Below, one piece after another: positions 43,913 to 53,034 of a stretch of 64,000 nucleotides of DNA (positions within the stretch are counted from its first letter, which is position 1; every line of letters begins with the position of its first letter). Below the pieces are notes generated by a model. The model saw nothing but the letters and a program-made list of their open reading frames with translations. It did not search any database and was not told where the DNA came from. Origin of the DNA: UBA8296 sp031581145. Its GTDB lineage: Bacteria; Bacteroidota; Rhodothermia; Balneolales; Balneolaceae. A program made the translations under genes and the position numbers. Location: positions 15,228 to 79,227 of the forward strand of contig JAVLBP010000007.1 in assembly GCA_031581145.1 (NCBI GenBank), read 5' to 3'.

Positions 43913-43944
43913 ATTGAATAGTTTGACAGGTTTATGTACATTTG
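43913..43944 (+). promoter_or_regulatory. candidate carA promoter
   Basis: TACATTTG at 43937-43944 matches the Bacteroidetes -7 pattern TAnnTTTG, with TTG-containing sequence about 21 bases upstream. An overlapping sigma70-like TTGACA (43923-43928) is also present. It would give a leader of about 150 nt containing the terminator hairpin below. Confidence 0.35.
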
Positions 43945-43993
43945 ATTTTATGCAAAGCTACGAGCGACCGACTTCCAGATCGATCACTTTCCC

Positions 43994-44026
43994 ATCCGAC
44001 GCGGGTTCCGTAGTCGGATTTTTTTT
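43994..44026 (+). terminator. intrinsic terminator in the carA leader
   Basis: ATCCGAC (43994-44000) pairs perfectly with GTCGGAT (44013-44019) around a 12-nt loop and is followed by eight Ts. It lies 75 bases before the carA start and downstream of the candidate promoter. It may be an attenuator, or may simply end the upstream small gene. Confidence 0.75.
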
Positions 44027-44100
44027 GAGCTTTTTTAGACCCCTTCCAAGCAAGAACCTCTTCTTGCTTGCATCTCTGACCCTCAACTCTTCCCATCGAC

Positions 44101-45276
44101 ATGAACAACACCCCGAAACTCTATTCGGCTAGGCTCGCTCTATCAGACGGACTCATTTTTTATGGACACGCTATTGGTGTTCCTGGCACCGTGGGTGGTG
44201 AGTGCTGTTTCAACACCAGCATGACGGGATACCAAGAGATCTTCACGGACCCAAGTTATTACGGGCAGCTCATGGTCATGACATACCCTCACATCGGTAA
44301 CTATGGTACAGCCTCCCAAGATGATGAGGCTAGCAATGTGATGATCTCGGGATTAATTATTCGGTCGTTCACAGAGCGATATAGCAATCCGTCAGCAGAT
44401 GCAAGCTTGCGAGACTATATGGAAACCCACCAACTCACAGGAATTCAGGGAATCGACACGCGTCAACTGGTGAAGCACATTCGTGAAAAAGGGGTGATGA
44501 ACGCCGTAATCTCGACGGAGGATGTCACAGATGAGGAACTCGTCTCGAAAGCCAAACAATGGCCCTCCATGGCGGGCCTTGAGCTTTCACAGCATGTGAC
44601 ACGCCAAGAGGCACAGTCTTTCCCAGCCGAAGGGGATTCCAAGTATAAAGTGGCGGTTATGGATTATGGGATCAAAAAAACGATCCTCGAGCAACTCCGT
44701 TCCAGAGGGTGCTCCCTGCGCTTATTCCCAGCACAAACACCCCTTGAAGAGGTTCAAGCCTGGAGTCCTGATGGAGTCTTTTTGAGTAATGGGCCTGGCG
44801 ATCCCAATGCCACGGCTCCCTTTGCAGCCCCCATACTTGAATGGGCCAAGAAAGAGAAAAAGCCCCTTTTTGGAATCTGCCTCGGACACCAGTTAATGGC
44901 TCTATCGGAAGGGTGTTCCGTGGATAAAATGTTTGTGGGACACCGGGGTGCCAACCAGCCGGTACAAAACCTCTCCACAAAACTTGTCGAAATCACGACG
45001 CAAAATCATGGGTTTGCCGTCAAAGAAGATGAACATATTGAGCGTGTGGCCACTGTCACACACAAAAACCTAAATGATGGGTCCATAGAAGGACTACGCT
45101 TCAAAGAGTTCACTGGATTTTGCATTCAGTACCACCCTGAAGCCTCACCGGGACCCCATGACAGTCGATATCTATTCGATGAATTTGTCAAAGACCTCGC
45201 TGCCGCCGATCCCTCTAGTGCTTCCGGTGGCTCCAGCGCATCCCTTTCCTCCGTTGCTTCAAACGCTCCCCATTAA
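44101..45276 (+). CDS. carA: carbamoyl-phosphate synthase small (glutaminase) subunit
   Basis: The 391-residue protein has the N-terminal CPSase domain (about 5-135) and a class I glutaminase with catalytic Cys260 in G-I-C-L-G-H-Q-L and the His/Glu pair in Y-H-P-E-A. It supplies ammonia to CarB. The last 20 residues are a Ser/Ala-rich tail not needed by the family. carB follows after 25 bases. Confidence 0.97.
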   Translation: MNNTPKLYSARLALSDGLIFYGHAIGVPGTVGGECCFNTSMTGYQEIFTDPSYYGQLMVMTYPHIGNYGTASQDDEASNVMISGLIIRSFTERYSNPSADASLRDYMETHQLTGIQGIDTRQLVKHIREKGVMNAVISTEDVTDEELVSKAKQWPSMAGLELSQHVTRQEAQSFPAEGDSKYKVAVMDYGIKKTILEQLRSRGCSLRLFPAQTPLEEVQAWSPDGVFLSNGPGDPNATAPFAAPILEWAKKEKKPLFGICLGHQLMALSEGCSVDKMFVGHRGANQPVQNLSTKLVEITTQNHGFAVKEDEHIERVATVTHKNLNDGSIEGLRFKEFTGFCIQYHPEASPGPHDSRYLFDEFVKDLAAADPSSASGGSSASLSSVASNAPH

Positions 45277-45301
45277 TTGAGTCACCCATCTCCTTGATCC
45301 C

Positions 45302-48130
45302 ATGCCAAAACGCGACGATATCCATAAAATTTTGATTATAGGCTCTGGGCCTATAGTGATTGGACAAGCCTGTGAATTTGATTACTCCGGCACCCAAGCT
45401 TGTAAGTCTCTTAGAGAAGAAGGCTACAAAGTTGTGCTAATTAATAGTAATCCTGCCACCATTATGACCGATCCTATGATGGCTGATGCGATCTATTTGC
45501 AACCTCTGACACCCGCGTCCATCAAAGAAATTGTCGATAAAGAACGCCCAGATGCAGTTTTACCCACCATGGGAGGGCAAACGGCCCTCAATCTTGCTCG
45601 TGAGCTCTACCTAGATGGGTACTGGGAAAAAGAAAACATTGCGGTCATTGGGGTGGATATGGACGCGGTGAATATCACAGAAGACAGGCAGTTATTTCGC
45701 AACCTGATGGAGGATATCGGCATCACGCAGTGCCGCAGCCGCACCGCCGAGTCCCTCCTAGACGCCAAAGAGATCGTCGAAGAGCTTGGCGGCCTCCCCA
45801 TCGTGATCCGACCATCGTTTACGCTCGGCGGCAGCGGTGGCGGCATCGTCTGGACAGCCGATGAGCTCGAGCGCAAGGTGCTCCGCGGCCTCGAGTTGAG
45901 CCCAGTGCATCAGGTCTTGATCGAAGAATCGATTGTGGGGTGGAAGGAGTATGAGCTCGAGCTGCTGCGGGATGCGAACGACAACGTGGTCATCATCTGC
46001 TCCATCGAAAATGTAGACCCCATGGGTGTGCACACCGGTGATTCGGTCACGGTGGCTCCAACCCAAACGTTGCCTGACAAAACCTATCAACGACTTCGTG
46101 ACGCTGCCATTAGAATGATGCGATCGATTGGCACCTTTGCCGGTGGATGTAACGTCCAATTTGCTGTAAGTCCAGATAATGAAACCCTTGTTGCCATTGA
46201 AATTAACCCAAGGGTGAGTCGCTCTTCGGCCCTAGCGTCCAAAGCTACAGGATATCCCATTGCAAAGATTGCCACAAAATTAGCCATAGGCTATACCCTT
46301 GATGAGCTCCCTAATCCCATAACTGGCGTTTCATCGGCCTGTTTTGAGCCGTCTATTGATTATGTCGTCGTGAAGTCACCCCGCTTCAACTTTGACAAGT
46401 TCCCAGGCGTAGATGAGACCTTATCCACCCAAATGAAAGCCGTGGGTGAAGCGATGGCCATTGGTCGGACCTTTACCGAAGCACTCAACAAAGCGTGGCA
46501 ATCTCTTGAAATTGGTCGCAGTGGACTGGGTGCAGATGGATATGAAGAGCTTGATCCGCGCGAGGTATCACATCGACTCAAGCATCCGTACTGGGATCGT
46601 ACCCTTCAAATACGCAATGCCCTCAAATTGGGTGCCTCCGTGGAAGAGATACAGGATATCACCAAGTTTGACCCCTGGTTTATTTCGCAGATTCAGCTTT
46701 TGGTGACCCTCGAAAATCAAGCAGAAGGAAAAACACTCGAGGCGATCACCGTCGACGAACTCCTCGAGCTCAAGCGGCATGGCTTTTCGGATGTTCAGAT
46801 TGCATGGTTATTGAGTCAAGGAGGAGAGACGGTATCCGAAGATCAGGTGCGTGAAAAACGCAAATCAAGCGGGCTAAAGCCTGTCTTTAAGATGGTCGAC
46901 ACGTGTGCTGGGGAGTTTCCCGCACAAACACCGTATTACTACTCAACGTATGAAGGAGAGAATGAGAGTATAAAAACGGATAGGGAAAAAGTCGTGATCC
47001 TTGGTAGTGGCCCCAATCGTATTGGTCAAGGGATTGAGTTTGATTACTCCTGTGTCCATGCGGTGTTGGCCGCCAAAGAGATGGGCTATGAAGCCATTAT
47101 GATTAACTGTAATCCTGAAACAGTCTCCACCGATTTTGACGTCGCCGACAAGCTCTATTTTGAGCCAATTTACTGGGAACGGGTCATGGATATTATCGAC
47201 TTTGAGCAACCCAAGGGGGTGATCCTTCAGGTGGGGGGACAAACAGCGCTCAAGCTCGGAAAACGGTTCAAAGAAGCGGGGATACACATCTTTGGAACGG
47301 AGTTTGAGTGGATTGACTTTGCCGAGGATCGTGGGGAATTCACCAAGTTTTTGACCCAACTCGACATCCCATTTCCGAAATATGGAACCGCTCGAACCGT
47401 GGATGATGCCCTCGCCATTGCCGATGATATTGGATATCCCGTATTGATCCGCCCAAGTTATGTACTCGGGGGACAGGGGATGCGTATTGCGGTCAAGGAA
47501 GATGAGCTTCGCTCGTACGTGGATACCATCTTAAAAACTCATCCCGAAAATGACTTTCTCATAGATCGGTACCTCGAACAAGCGGTGGAAATCGATTTCG
47601 ATTCCGTCTTTGATGGAGAGTCGCTTCATGAAAGTGGTATAATGCAACATATTGAGCCTGCTGGGGTTCACTCAGGGGATTCAACGGCAGTGATTCCAAC
47701 CTACACATTGAGTGATGACGTCTTGGCAACGTTGCGCGATTACCAAGAACGGATTGCCAAAGCGATGAATATCGTCGGATTCCTCAATGTGCAGTATGCG
47801 GTGAAGGGGGATAATGTCTATGTTCTTGAGGCCAATCCACGCTCCACCCGCACCATCCCATTCCTAGCCAAAGCGCATGACCGTCCAGAGGCGATGGTGG
47901 GGGTCAAAGTGATGCTGGGTGCCAAGCTTGAAGAATTTGACCTAGACTCCAAGCTTGTGGGGTGGGCCATCAAAGAGCCTGTATTCCCATTTGAGAAGTT
48001 TCCAGAGGTGAAAAAAGAACTCGGGCCGGAAATGAAATCTACTGGTGAAAGCATCTATTTTATGGATAACTTTGACGATGAGCACTTCCGGAAGCCTTAT
48101 GAGTTTAAGAACCTCTATTTGAGTAAGTAA
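45302..48130 (+). CDS. carB: carbamoyl-phosphate synthase large subunit lacking the C-terminal allosteric domain
   Basis: The 942-residue protein has both ATP-grasp synthetase halves (about 1-400 and 560-935) and the oligomerisation domain between them. The enzyme of E. coli is about 1073 residues. Here the protein stops just after G-P-E-M-K-S-T-G-E-S and a short tail ending N-L-Y-L-S-K, so the MGS-like domain that binds UMP and ornithine is missing. Similar short forms are, as I recall, usual in Bacteroidetes. Control by UMP must then come from elsewhere, for example transcription. A visibly GC-richer stretch lies at about 45720-45990. Confidence 0.95.
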   Translation: MPKRDDIHKILIIGSGPIVIGQACEFDYSGTQACKSLREEGYKVVLINSNPATIMTDPMMADAIYLQPLTPASIKEIVDKERPDAVLPTMGGQTALNLARELYLDGYWEKENIAVIGVDMDAVNITEDRQLFRNLMEDIGITQCRSRTAESLLDAKEIVEELGGLPIVIRPSFTLGGSGGGIVWTADELERKVLRGLELSPVHQVLIEESIVGWKEYELELLRDANDNVVIICSIENVDPMGVHTGDSVTVAPTQTLPDKTYQRLRDAAIRMMRSIGTFAGGCNVQFAVSPDNETLVAIEINPRVSRSSALASKATGYPIAKIATKLAIGYTLDELPNPITGVSSACFEPSIDYVVVKSPRFNFDKFPGVDETLSTQMKAVGEAMAIGRTFTEALNKAWQSLEIGRSGLGADGYEELDPREVSHRLKHPYWDRTLQIRNALKLGASVEEIQDITKFDPWFISQIQLLVTLENQAEGKTLEAITVDELLELKRHGFSDVQIAWLLSQGGETVSEDQVREKRKSSGLKPVFKMVDTCAGEFPAQTPYYYSTYEGENESIKTDREKVVILGSGPNRIGQGIEFDYSCVHAVLAAKEMGYEAIMINCNPETVSTDFDVADKLYFEPIYWERVMDIIDFEQPKGVILQVGGQTALKLGKRFKEAGIHIFGTEFEWIDFAEDRGEFTKFLTQLDIPFPKYGTARTVDDALAIADDIGYPVLIRPSYVLGGQGMRIAVKEDELRSYVDTILKTHPENDFLIDRYLEQAVEIDFDSVFDGESLHESGIMQHIEPAGVHSGDSTAVIPTYTLSDDVLATLRDYQERIAKAMNIVGFLNVQYAVKGDNVYVLEANPRSTRTIPFLAKAHDRPEAMVGVKVMLGAKLEEFDLDSKLVGWAIKEPVFPFEKFPEVKKELGPEMKSTGESIYFMDNFDDEHFRKPYEFKNLYLSK

Positions 48131-48173
48131 TCAACTCCCTGGAAGTGTTCGGGACGTTTGAAACCCGACACAC

Positions 48174-49505
48174 ATGCCCACAAATCCACGTCATAAACTG
48201 GTGTTGTTTGGCGCACCCTCACCTGAACACGAGGTCTCAATCCTTACCGGTCTACAGGTAGGTCATGCACTTCGTGAACGACACGCTCACGTCACGCTTG
48301 GGTACGTAGACAAGGCTGGGCAACTTTGGACAGGGGATCCGTTATGGCAAGTAAAAAGTTATACGGGAAAGAGGCTTCCATCGGCATGCATTCCATCAAG
48401 ACTTCGTAAGGACCCAATCAAAGGGGGTGTACTTGTCCAAGAGAAGGCAAAAAAGGGGCTTTTTGGGCGCACTAACGAGGAAATTGACCTCGATGTGGCT
48501 GTTTTGGCCTTTCATGGTGGCGATGGGGAAGGAGGTTCGTGGCAAGGGTATCTCGAATCCCTTGGCATCCCCTTTGTGGGTTCTGGCTCGATGAGCGCCG
48601 CGCTAGCGCAGGATAAATCGATGGCCCGAGATGTTGTTCTTGGACAAGGGCAGAGCACAATCAACTCACTCCATGAGCACAAATTGCACGTGGCCGATTC
48701 GGTAACACTTCGTGAACAAGCATGGATACAAAACCCAGACGTATGGGTGAAAAAGATTGCTAAACTTGGCAAAGAGGTGATGTTGAAACCTGCTCGATTG
48801 GGTAGTAGTATTGGAGTAGGGCGAGTGTCCACCCAGCCCGCAGATTTGAAAAACGCCATCGAGCGTGGATATCAATATGATAATAGGCTTGTGTTGGAGA
48901 AACTCATCTCCCCTATGATTGAAATCAACTGTTCCGTTCGAAAGCGTGCCGACGGGTCCTACGAAGCCTCAGCTTGTGAACAACCTGTAGCCGCAGAGGG
49001 TGCTTTGAGTTTTGAGGATAAGTATATGAACCAAACCCAAGGGAAAACGGGATCTAAGTTTGGGGCAAAAGCCGGCTCTTTGGGGCAGAAAGCGAGCCTT
49101 TCGGGTTCTTCACAAGAAGGTGCAAAAATGAATTTAAGTGCCGATTTGGACGGCCAAGGGATGGCCTCTTTGAAGCGTTTGTTGCCCGCACCCATCGGAG
49201 ATGACTGGACTCAACAGATTCAAGACGCTGCTGTTGCACTTGCAGAAGTGTTTCAAACCTCAGGTGTTGTCCGTTTCGATTTTATGGTGAAAACCTCCAA
49301 AGAGGGCGCGCTCAAAAAGCTCTATTTTAATGAGTGCAATACCATACCAGGCTCGTACTCGTTCTATTTGTGGCAAGAGTCTGGGGTACCCTTCCCTGAT
49401 TTACTGGACGAAGCCATGGACGTCGCAAAACAAGAGATGGCTACACGAATTGGGCGTCAGAAACCCTTTGAATCGAATCTCTTGAAACAATATGTTGGGT
49501 CATGA
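48174..49505 (+). CDS. ddl: D-alanine--D-alanine ligase with an internal insertion
   Basis: The 443-residue protein is longer than the usual 310-370. ATP-grasp motifs are present: H-G-G-D-G-E-G-G-S-W-Q-G-Y-L-E, Q-D-K-S-M-A-R, K-P-A-R-L-G-S-S-I-G-V and the magnesium site F-N-E-C-N-T-I-P-G-S. Between E-D-K-Y (about 280) and L-P-A-P-I (about 335) there is a Gly/Ser/Lys-rich insert, part of which is a 20-bp DNA tandem duplication. It makes the D-Ala-D-Ala dipeptide of peptidoglycan. It overlaps nadK by 4 bases. Confidence 0.93.
   Translation: MPTNPRHKLVLFGAPSPEHEVSILTGLQVGHALRERHAHVTLGYVDKAGQLWTGDPLWQVKSYTGKRLPSACIPSRLRKDPIKGGVLVQEKAKKGLFGRTNEEIDLDVAVLAFHGGDGEGGSWQGYLESLGIPFVGSGSMSAALAQDKSMARDVVLGQGQSTINSLHEHKLHVADSVTLREQAWIQNPDVWVKKIAKLGKEVMLKPARLGSSIGVGRVSTQPADLKNAIERGYQYDNRLVLEKLISPMIEINCSVRKRADGSYEASACEQPVAAEGALSFEDKYMNQTQGKTGSKFGAKAGSLGQKASLSGSSQEGAKMNLSADLDGQGMASLKRLLPAPIGDDWTQQIQDAAVALAEVFQTSGVVRFDFMVKTSKEGALKKLYFNECNTIPGSYSFYLWQESGVPFPDLLDEAMDVAKQEMATRIGRQKPFESNLLKQYVGS
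49059..49098 (+). repeat. 20-bp tandem duplication inside ddl
   Basis: TTTGGGGCAAAAGCCGGCTC (49059-49078) is followed directly by TTTGGGGCAGAAAGCGAGCC (49079-49098). The period is not a multiple of three, so the copies are read in different frames (F-G-A-K-A-G-S, then L-G-Q-K-A-S). Confidence 0.85.
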
Positions 49506-50410
49506 GTCAATCGTTCACCATTACATTATATGCGAAGCAAAGTCGTGCCAACTTTTGTGAGGTACTTCTCACGTTTTTGGAGTGGACCCAGGCGCATGGC
49601 GTAAAGGTTCAAACGCATATCCCACTGTCTTCATATTCAGTGCAGGATCCAGCCACAGCAAAGGCACTTACCCAAGCGTATAAGTCGGTTACAATCACCA
49701 AGAGTGCTGACGAGGCGTTGAATGGCACGAACATGGTGTGCACGATTGGTGGGGATGGTACCATGTTGATGGCAGCCCATTGGGTGCGAGGGACGGGAAT
49801 TCCGATCATGGGTATTCATGCCGGCAATCTTGGATTTCTAGCCCACATCCAAGCCAAAGACTTGGACACCGCTCTTCAACAAGTTCTTCAAGGGAAAGCC
49901 CATCACGATCGCCGCTATTTTTTGGAAGCATCCTTACCCAATGGGGAGAGCGCATACGCCTTGAATGAATTTTCGTTCACCAAAAAAGACCGGATTCATT
50001 TAATCGAAATCTCCGCATCGTATGGAGGCCGTCATGTCAACGATTATTGGGCTGATGGCATCCTGCTTGCATCGCCCACAGGGTCCACAGCCTACAACCT
50101 CTCTGCAGGTGGGCCCATTGTCCACCCAGGAACCCCTGTGATGGTTGTGACTCCCATTAATCCTCATACGCTCACAACCCGCCCCTTGGTGTTGCCTTCT
50201 GACACTGAGCTGGAGCTTCAAGTCCACGAGGAGCCCCAGGACTTACTATTTTCCTATGATGGAGTACGTGAATCTCGTACTTTTGACTCGTCCATTTTTC
50301 GAGTCAAACAGTCCGATCAATGGGTGGAATTTCTCCGATTAGAGGATGACGATTATTTCGAGAATCTTCGGGATAAACTCATGTGGGGGAAAGATCTTCG
50401 TAATCGATAA
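49502..50410 (+). CDS. nadK: NAD kinase
   Basis: The 302-residue protein has the nucleotide motif G-G-D-G-T-M-L-M-A-A, G-I-H-A-G-N-L-G-F-L, N-E-F-S-F and the substrate loop A-S-P-T-G-S-T-A-Y-N-L-S-A-G-G-P. It phosphorylates NAD to NADP. Its start overlaps ddl (ATGA), and mdh follows after 17 bases. Confidence 0.97.
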   Translation: MSQSFTITLYAKQSRANFCEVLLTFLEWTQAHGVKVQTHIPLSSYSVQDPATAKALTQAYKSVTITKSADEALNGTNMVCTIGGDGTMLMAAHWVRGTGIPIMGIHAGNLGFLAHIQAKDLDTALQQVLQGKAHHDRRYFLEASLPNGESAYALNEFSFTKKDRIHLIEISASYGGRHVNDYWADGILLASPTGSTAYNLSAGGPIVHPGTPVMVVTPINPHTLTTRPLVLPSDTELELQVHEEPQDLLFSYDGVRESRTFDSSIFRVKQSDQWVEFLRLEDDDYFENLRDKLMWGKDLRNR

Positions 50411-50427
50411 GCTATAACCAAAAAGTC

Positions 50428-51387
50428 ATGAAAGTAACCGTTGTAGGAGCTGGTGGAAATGTTGGATCTACGGCCGCCCTTACGTTAGCACAGCGAGACA
50501 TCGCCAAAGAGATCGTCTTAGTAGATATTGAGCGAAAAGTGGAAGACAAAGTCTTTGCCCCGTCCAAAGGGCGCGCTCTTGACCAGTGGGAGTCGTCTCC
50601 AATCCATTTGTTTGACACCTACACACGTGGCACGACCGATTACGCAGACACCGAAGGGTCGGATGTTTGTGTTATTACCGCTGGGGTTCCTCGCAAGCCA
50701 GGCATGAGTCGCGATGATCTGCTCTCCATCAATGCTAAAATTGTGAGCTCAGTGACCAAAGAGCTCGTCCAATACTCCCCAAACACCGTCATTGTTGTGG
50801 TGTCCAATCCACTAGACGTCATGACGTATGTCTCCTACGCCAATAGCGGTCTTGACAGCAATCGAGTAGTGGGGATGGCGGGAATTTTGGATACCGCTCG
50901 CTACCGTTCGTTCATTGCCGAAGAATTACGTGTATCTCCAAAAGATATTCAGGCTCTCCTGATGGGTGGCCATGGTGATACTATGGTTCCGCTCCCTCGA
51001 TATACCACGGTTTCTGGTATTCCTGTGACTCAACTTATCGACTCCGGCAAGCTTGATGCCATTGTCGAGCGCACCAAAAAAGGGGGTGGTGAAATCGTAG
51101 GGTTAATGGGCACCTCTGCTTGGTATGCTCCTGGGGCAGCAGCAGCACAAATGGTTGAAGCCATTTTACTGGACCAAAATCGAATTTTCCCATGCTGTGC
51201 GTTGTTAAAAGGGGAGTATGGAGTGAATGACCTCTATGTCGGTGTTCCTGTGAAGCTTGGACATGGTGGCATCAAAGAAATTCTTGAAGTCGAGCTGAAC
51301 GACCAAGAAAAAGCCTTGCTAGACGATTCCGTCGAGCATGTGAAGCGCGTGATGAGTGACTTTGAGTCACTGGACACGTCGTCTTAA
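50428..51387 (+). CDS. mdh: malate dehydrogenase (LDH-like type)
   Basis: The 319-residue protein has the Rossmann motif V-G-A-G-G-N-V-G, an Asp after strand two (L-V-D-I) indicating NAD preference, substrate arginines in G-V-P-R-K-P-G-M-S-R, and the catalytic His in G-G-H-G-D-T. The first of those arginines is the malate-specific one. It interconverts malate and oxaloacetate. It is the last gene before a strong terminator. Confidence 0.97.
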   Translation: MKVTVVGAGGNVGSTAALTLAQRDIAKEIVLVDIERKVEDKVFAPSKGRALDQWESSPIHLFDTYTRGTTDYADTEGSDVCVITAGVPRKPGMSRDDLLSINAKIVSSVTKELVQYSPNTVIVVVSNPLDVMTYVSYANSGLDSNRVVGMAGILDTARYRSFIAEELRVSPKDIQALLMGGHGDTMVPLPRYTTVSGIPVTQLIDSGKLDAIVERTKKGGGEIVGLMGTSAWYAPGAAAAQMVEAILLDQNRIFPCCALLKGEYGVNDLYVGVPVKLGHGGIKEILEVELNDQEKALLDDSVEHVKRVMSDFESLDTSS

Positions 51388-51424
51388 CCGTAAACGTAAA
51401 GCTTAGGCCTTACTACTTGCATCT

Positions 51425-51456
51425 AGACCTCATCCCCCGGGATGGGGTCTTTTTTT
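51425..51456 (+). terminator. strong intrinsic terminator after mdh
   Basis: An 11-bp stem (AGACCTCATCC with GGATGGGGTCT, one G-T pair near the middle) closes a 4-nt loop and is followed by seven Ts. It ends the carA-carB-ddl-nadK-mdh transcript. Confidence 0.93.
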
Positions 51457-51480
51457 ATGTCTATTTATTTAAGGCCAAAA

Positions 51481-51534
51481 CGATTTGGCGCAATTTTACA
51501 GCCTAATCATTTAGGCTCGATTTCATAACCTAAT
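51481..51534. repeat. 27-bp degenerate tandem repeat spanning the flippase stop codon
   Basis: The two 27-bp units (51481-51507 and 51508-51534) match at 19 of 27 positions. Both end CCTAAT. The minus-strand flippase gene ends inside the second unit (TGA at 51525-51523). GCCTAA-TCAT-TTAGGC across the junction is a perfect 6-bp hairpin. Confidence 0.75.
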
Positions 51535-53034
51535 TTGTCTCCTCTCCCAACTCCATCCTATGGCAAGTAAAAGGGCTGAAACCCCGGTGACAAGTCCAAA
51601 ACGCCATTGATTCGCCAAATCTTGCAATGGTTGCCCTAGCCAATCTGTTTGCATGGATAACGGCACAAATACACCAAAAGCCAACATCCCTACGCCCAAC
51701 CACCAGGGTGTGGAAATAGGATAAAGTATGTGACTCCGAATGGATAACACTGTCGCCATTACACCGTAGCTACATACTGTGGCAATCGCCGAGCCCATCA
51801 TGCCAAGAACAGGAACAAGCAGTGCATTCATCACAAGCGTCACACCGGCGCCCGTCACGGTAATCCATCCCAGGGTTCGGGAGGAGCCATTCAGATAAAT
51901 GCCCACGGAGCTGTAGATGTACCATCCATACAAGGCGTAGGCGAGTAGTAACCAAGGCACCACATCCAAGGCTGGGAGGTACGCCGCGTCTAAGAGGGAG
52001 ATCTCTGTGCCTGGGAGTTGAATCATCGCAATGTCTGAGGCAAAGCTTCCCACCCATAAAACGACCAAACTACTGAGAAGCGACAACCCCACAAAGGCAC
52101 GTGCAAAGAGCCTGGGAGCTTCTTTCTGATCGCCATGTCGCATAAAAAAAGGTTGCCATGCAAGACGAAACATTTGGACCACAAGCAACATAAACACCGA
52201 TAATTTGTAGACGCCATTGTACAACCCCGCCACAGCTTCAGGGCTCATCCCTGCGCCATAAATCCTCTCCACATCGGCCGGCGACATGTTGGTAAGGAAA
52301 AATCGGTCCACCATTTCGTTGAGTATGTGAGCCAAACCTGCTGGAATGAGCGGCCATCCAAACGAAAACGCTTTACGCGCCCACGTCGCATCCCATTCCC
52401 CTTGAGAAAAGGTAGCCCATGTGACGACCCAAGCACCGATGGCCATCACGGTTGATGCGATCGCATTACTCACAAAAACAGCCTCGACACCCATGCCTTG
52501 GCCCAAAAGGAACCAAATATTTAGACCCACATTGAGCACCACATGGATCATGCGAAGCGAAGCAAACACAAGTGGGCGCTGAGATACACGCAATTCCGCC
52601 ATAGGGAGTACCACCATGGTGTCCATCCACAATATCATGGCTATGGAAGCGAAGATGATTGATGTAACCCCTTCAGGGATTCTCAACCCTTCCGCGAGCA
52701 CATTCTGCATTCCAAAGAGCATGACTCCTAAGATTGTGGCCACACCCAGAAGTACCCATTGCCCCGATCGAAACACCTTCACGGCCACGGTGCGATCCTT
52801 GGAATACTTGATGTAGGCTGACTCCATCCCCAGGGAGAACACCACTTGGGAAATAGCAATCACAGCATATACTAGCCCAATGGTGATGTACGACTCTGGT
52901 GCAAAGACGTTGGTATGGACCGGCACCAACACATAGTTGACAAATCGGGCGAGTACCGCGCCCAAACCATACAGTAAAGAGTCTGAAAGAAGAGACCGTA
53001 GCGTGAGGCCAGGTTTCTTCATGGCCTTAGGCAT
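51523..53034 (-). CDS. polysaccharide/lipid flippase (MATE-like, Wzx type)
   Basis: The protein is 503 residues from ATG 53034; ATG 53022 is the alternative. Further upstream the frame runs into aroQ. About 12-14 membrane helices include S-L-L-Y-G-L-G-A-V-L-A-R-F-V-N-Y-V-L-V-P-V-H-T at the start. It could be a second Wzx or a lipid II flippase. It overlaps or abuts the aroQ stop, so it is in the HIT-aroQ operon. Confidence 0.85.
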   Translation of the reverse strand: MPKAMKKPGLTLRSLLSDSLLYGLGAVLARFVNYVLVPVHTNVFAPESYITIGLVYAVIAISQVVFSLGMESAYIKYSKDRTVAVKVFRSGQWVLLGVATILGVMLFGMQNVLAEGLRIPEGVTSIIFASIAMILWMDTMVVLPMAELRVSQRPLVFASLRMIHVVLNVGLNIWFLLGQGMGVEAVFVSNAIASTVMAIGAWVVTWATFSQGEWDATWARKAFSFGWPLIPAGLAHILNEMVDRFFLTNMSPADVERIYGAGMSPEAVAGLYNGVYKLSVFMLLVVQMFRLAWQPFFMRHGDQKEAPRLFARAFVGLSLLSSLVVLWVGSFASDIAMIQLPGTEISLLDAAYLPALDVVPWLLLAYALYGWYIYSSVGIYLNGSSRTLGWITVTGAGVTLVMNALLVPVLGMMGSAIATVCSYGVMATVLSIRSHILYPISTPWWLGVGMLAFGVFVPLSMQTDWLGQPLQDLANQWRFGLVTGVSALLLAIGWSWERRQIRL

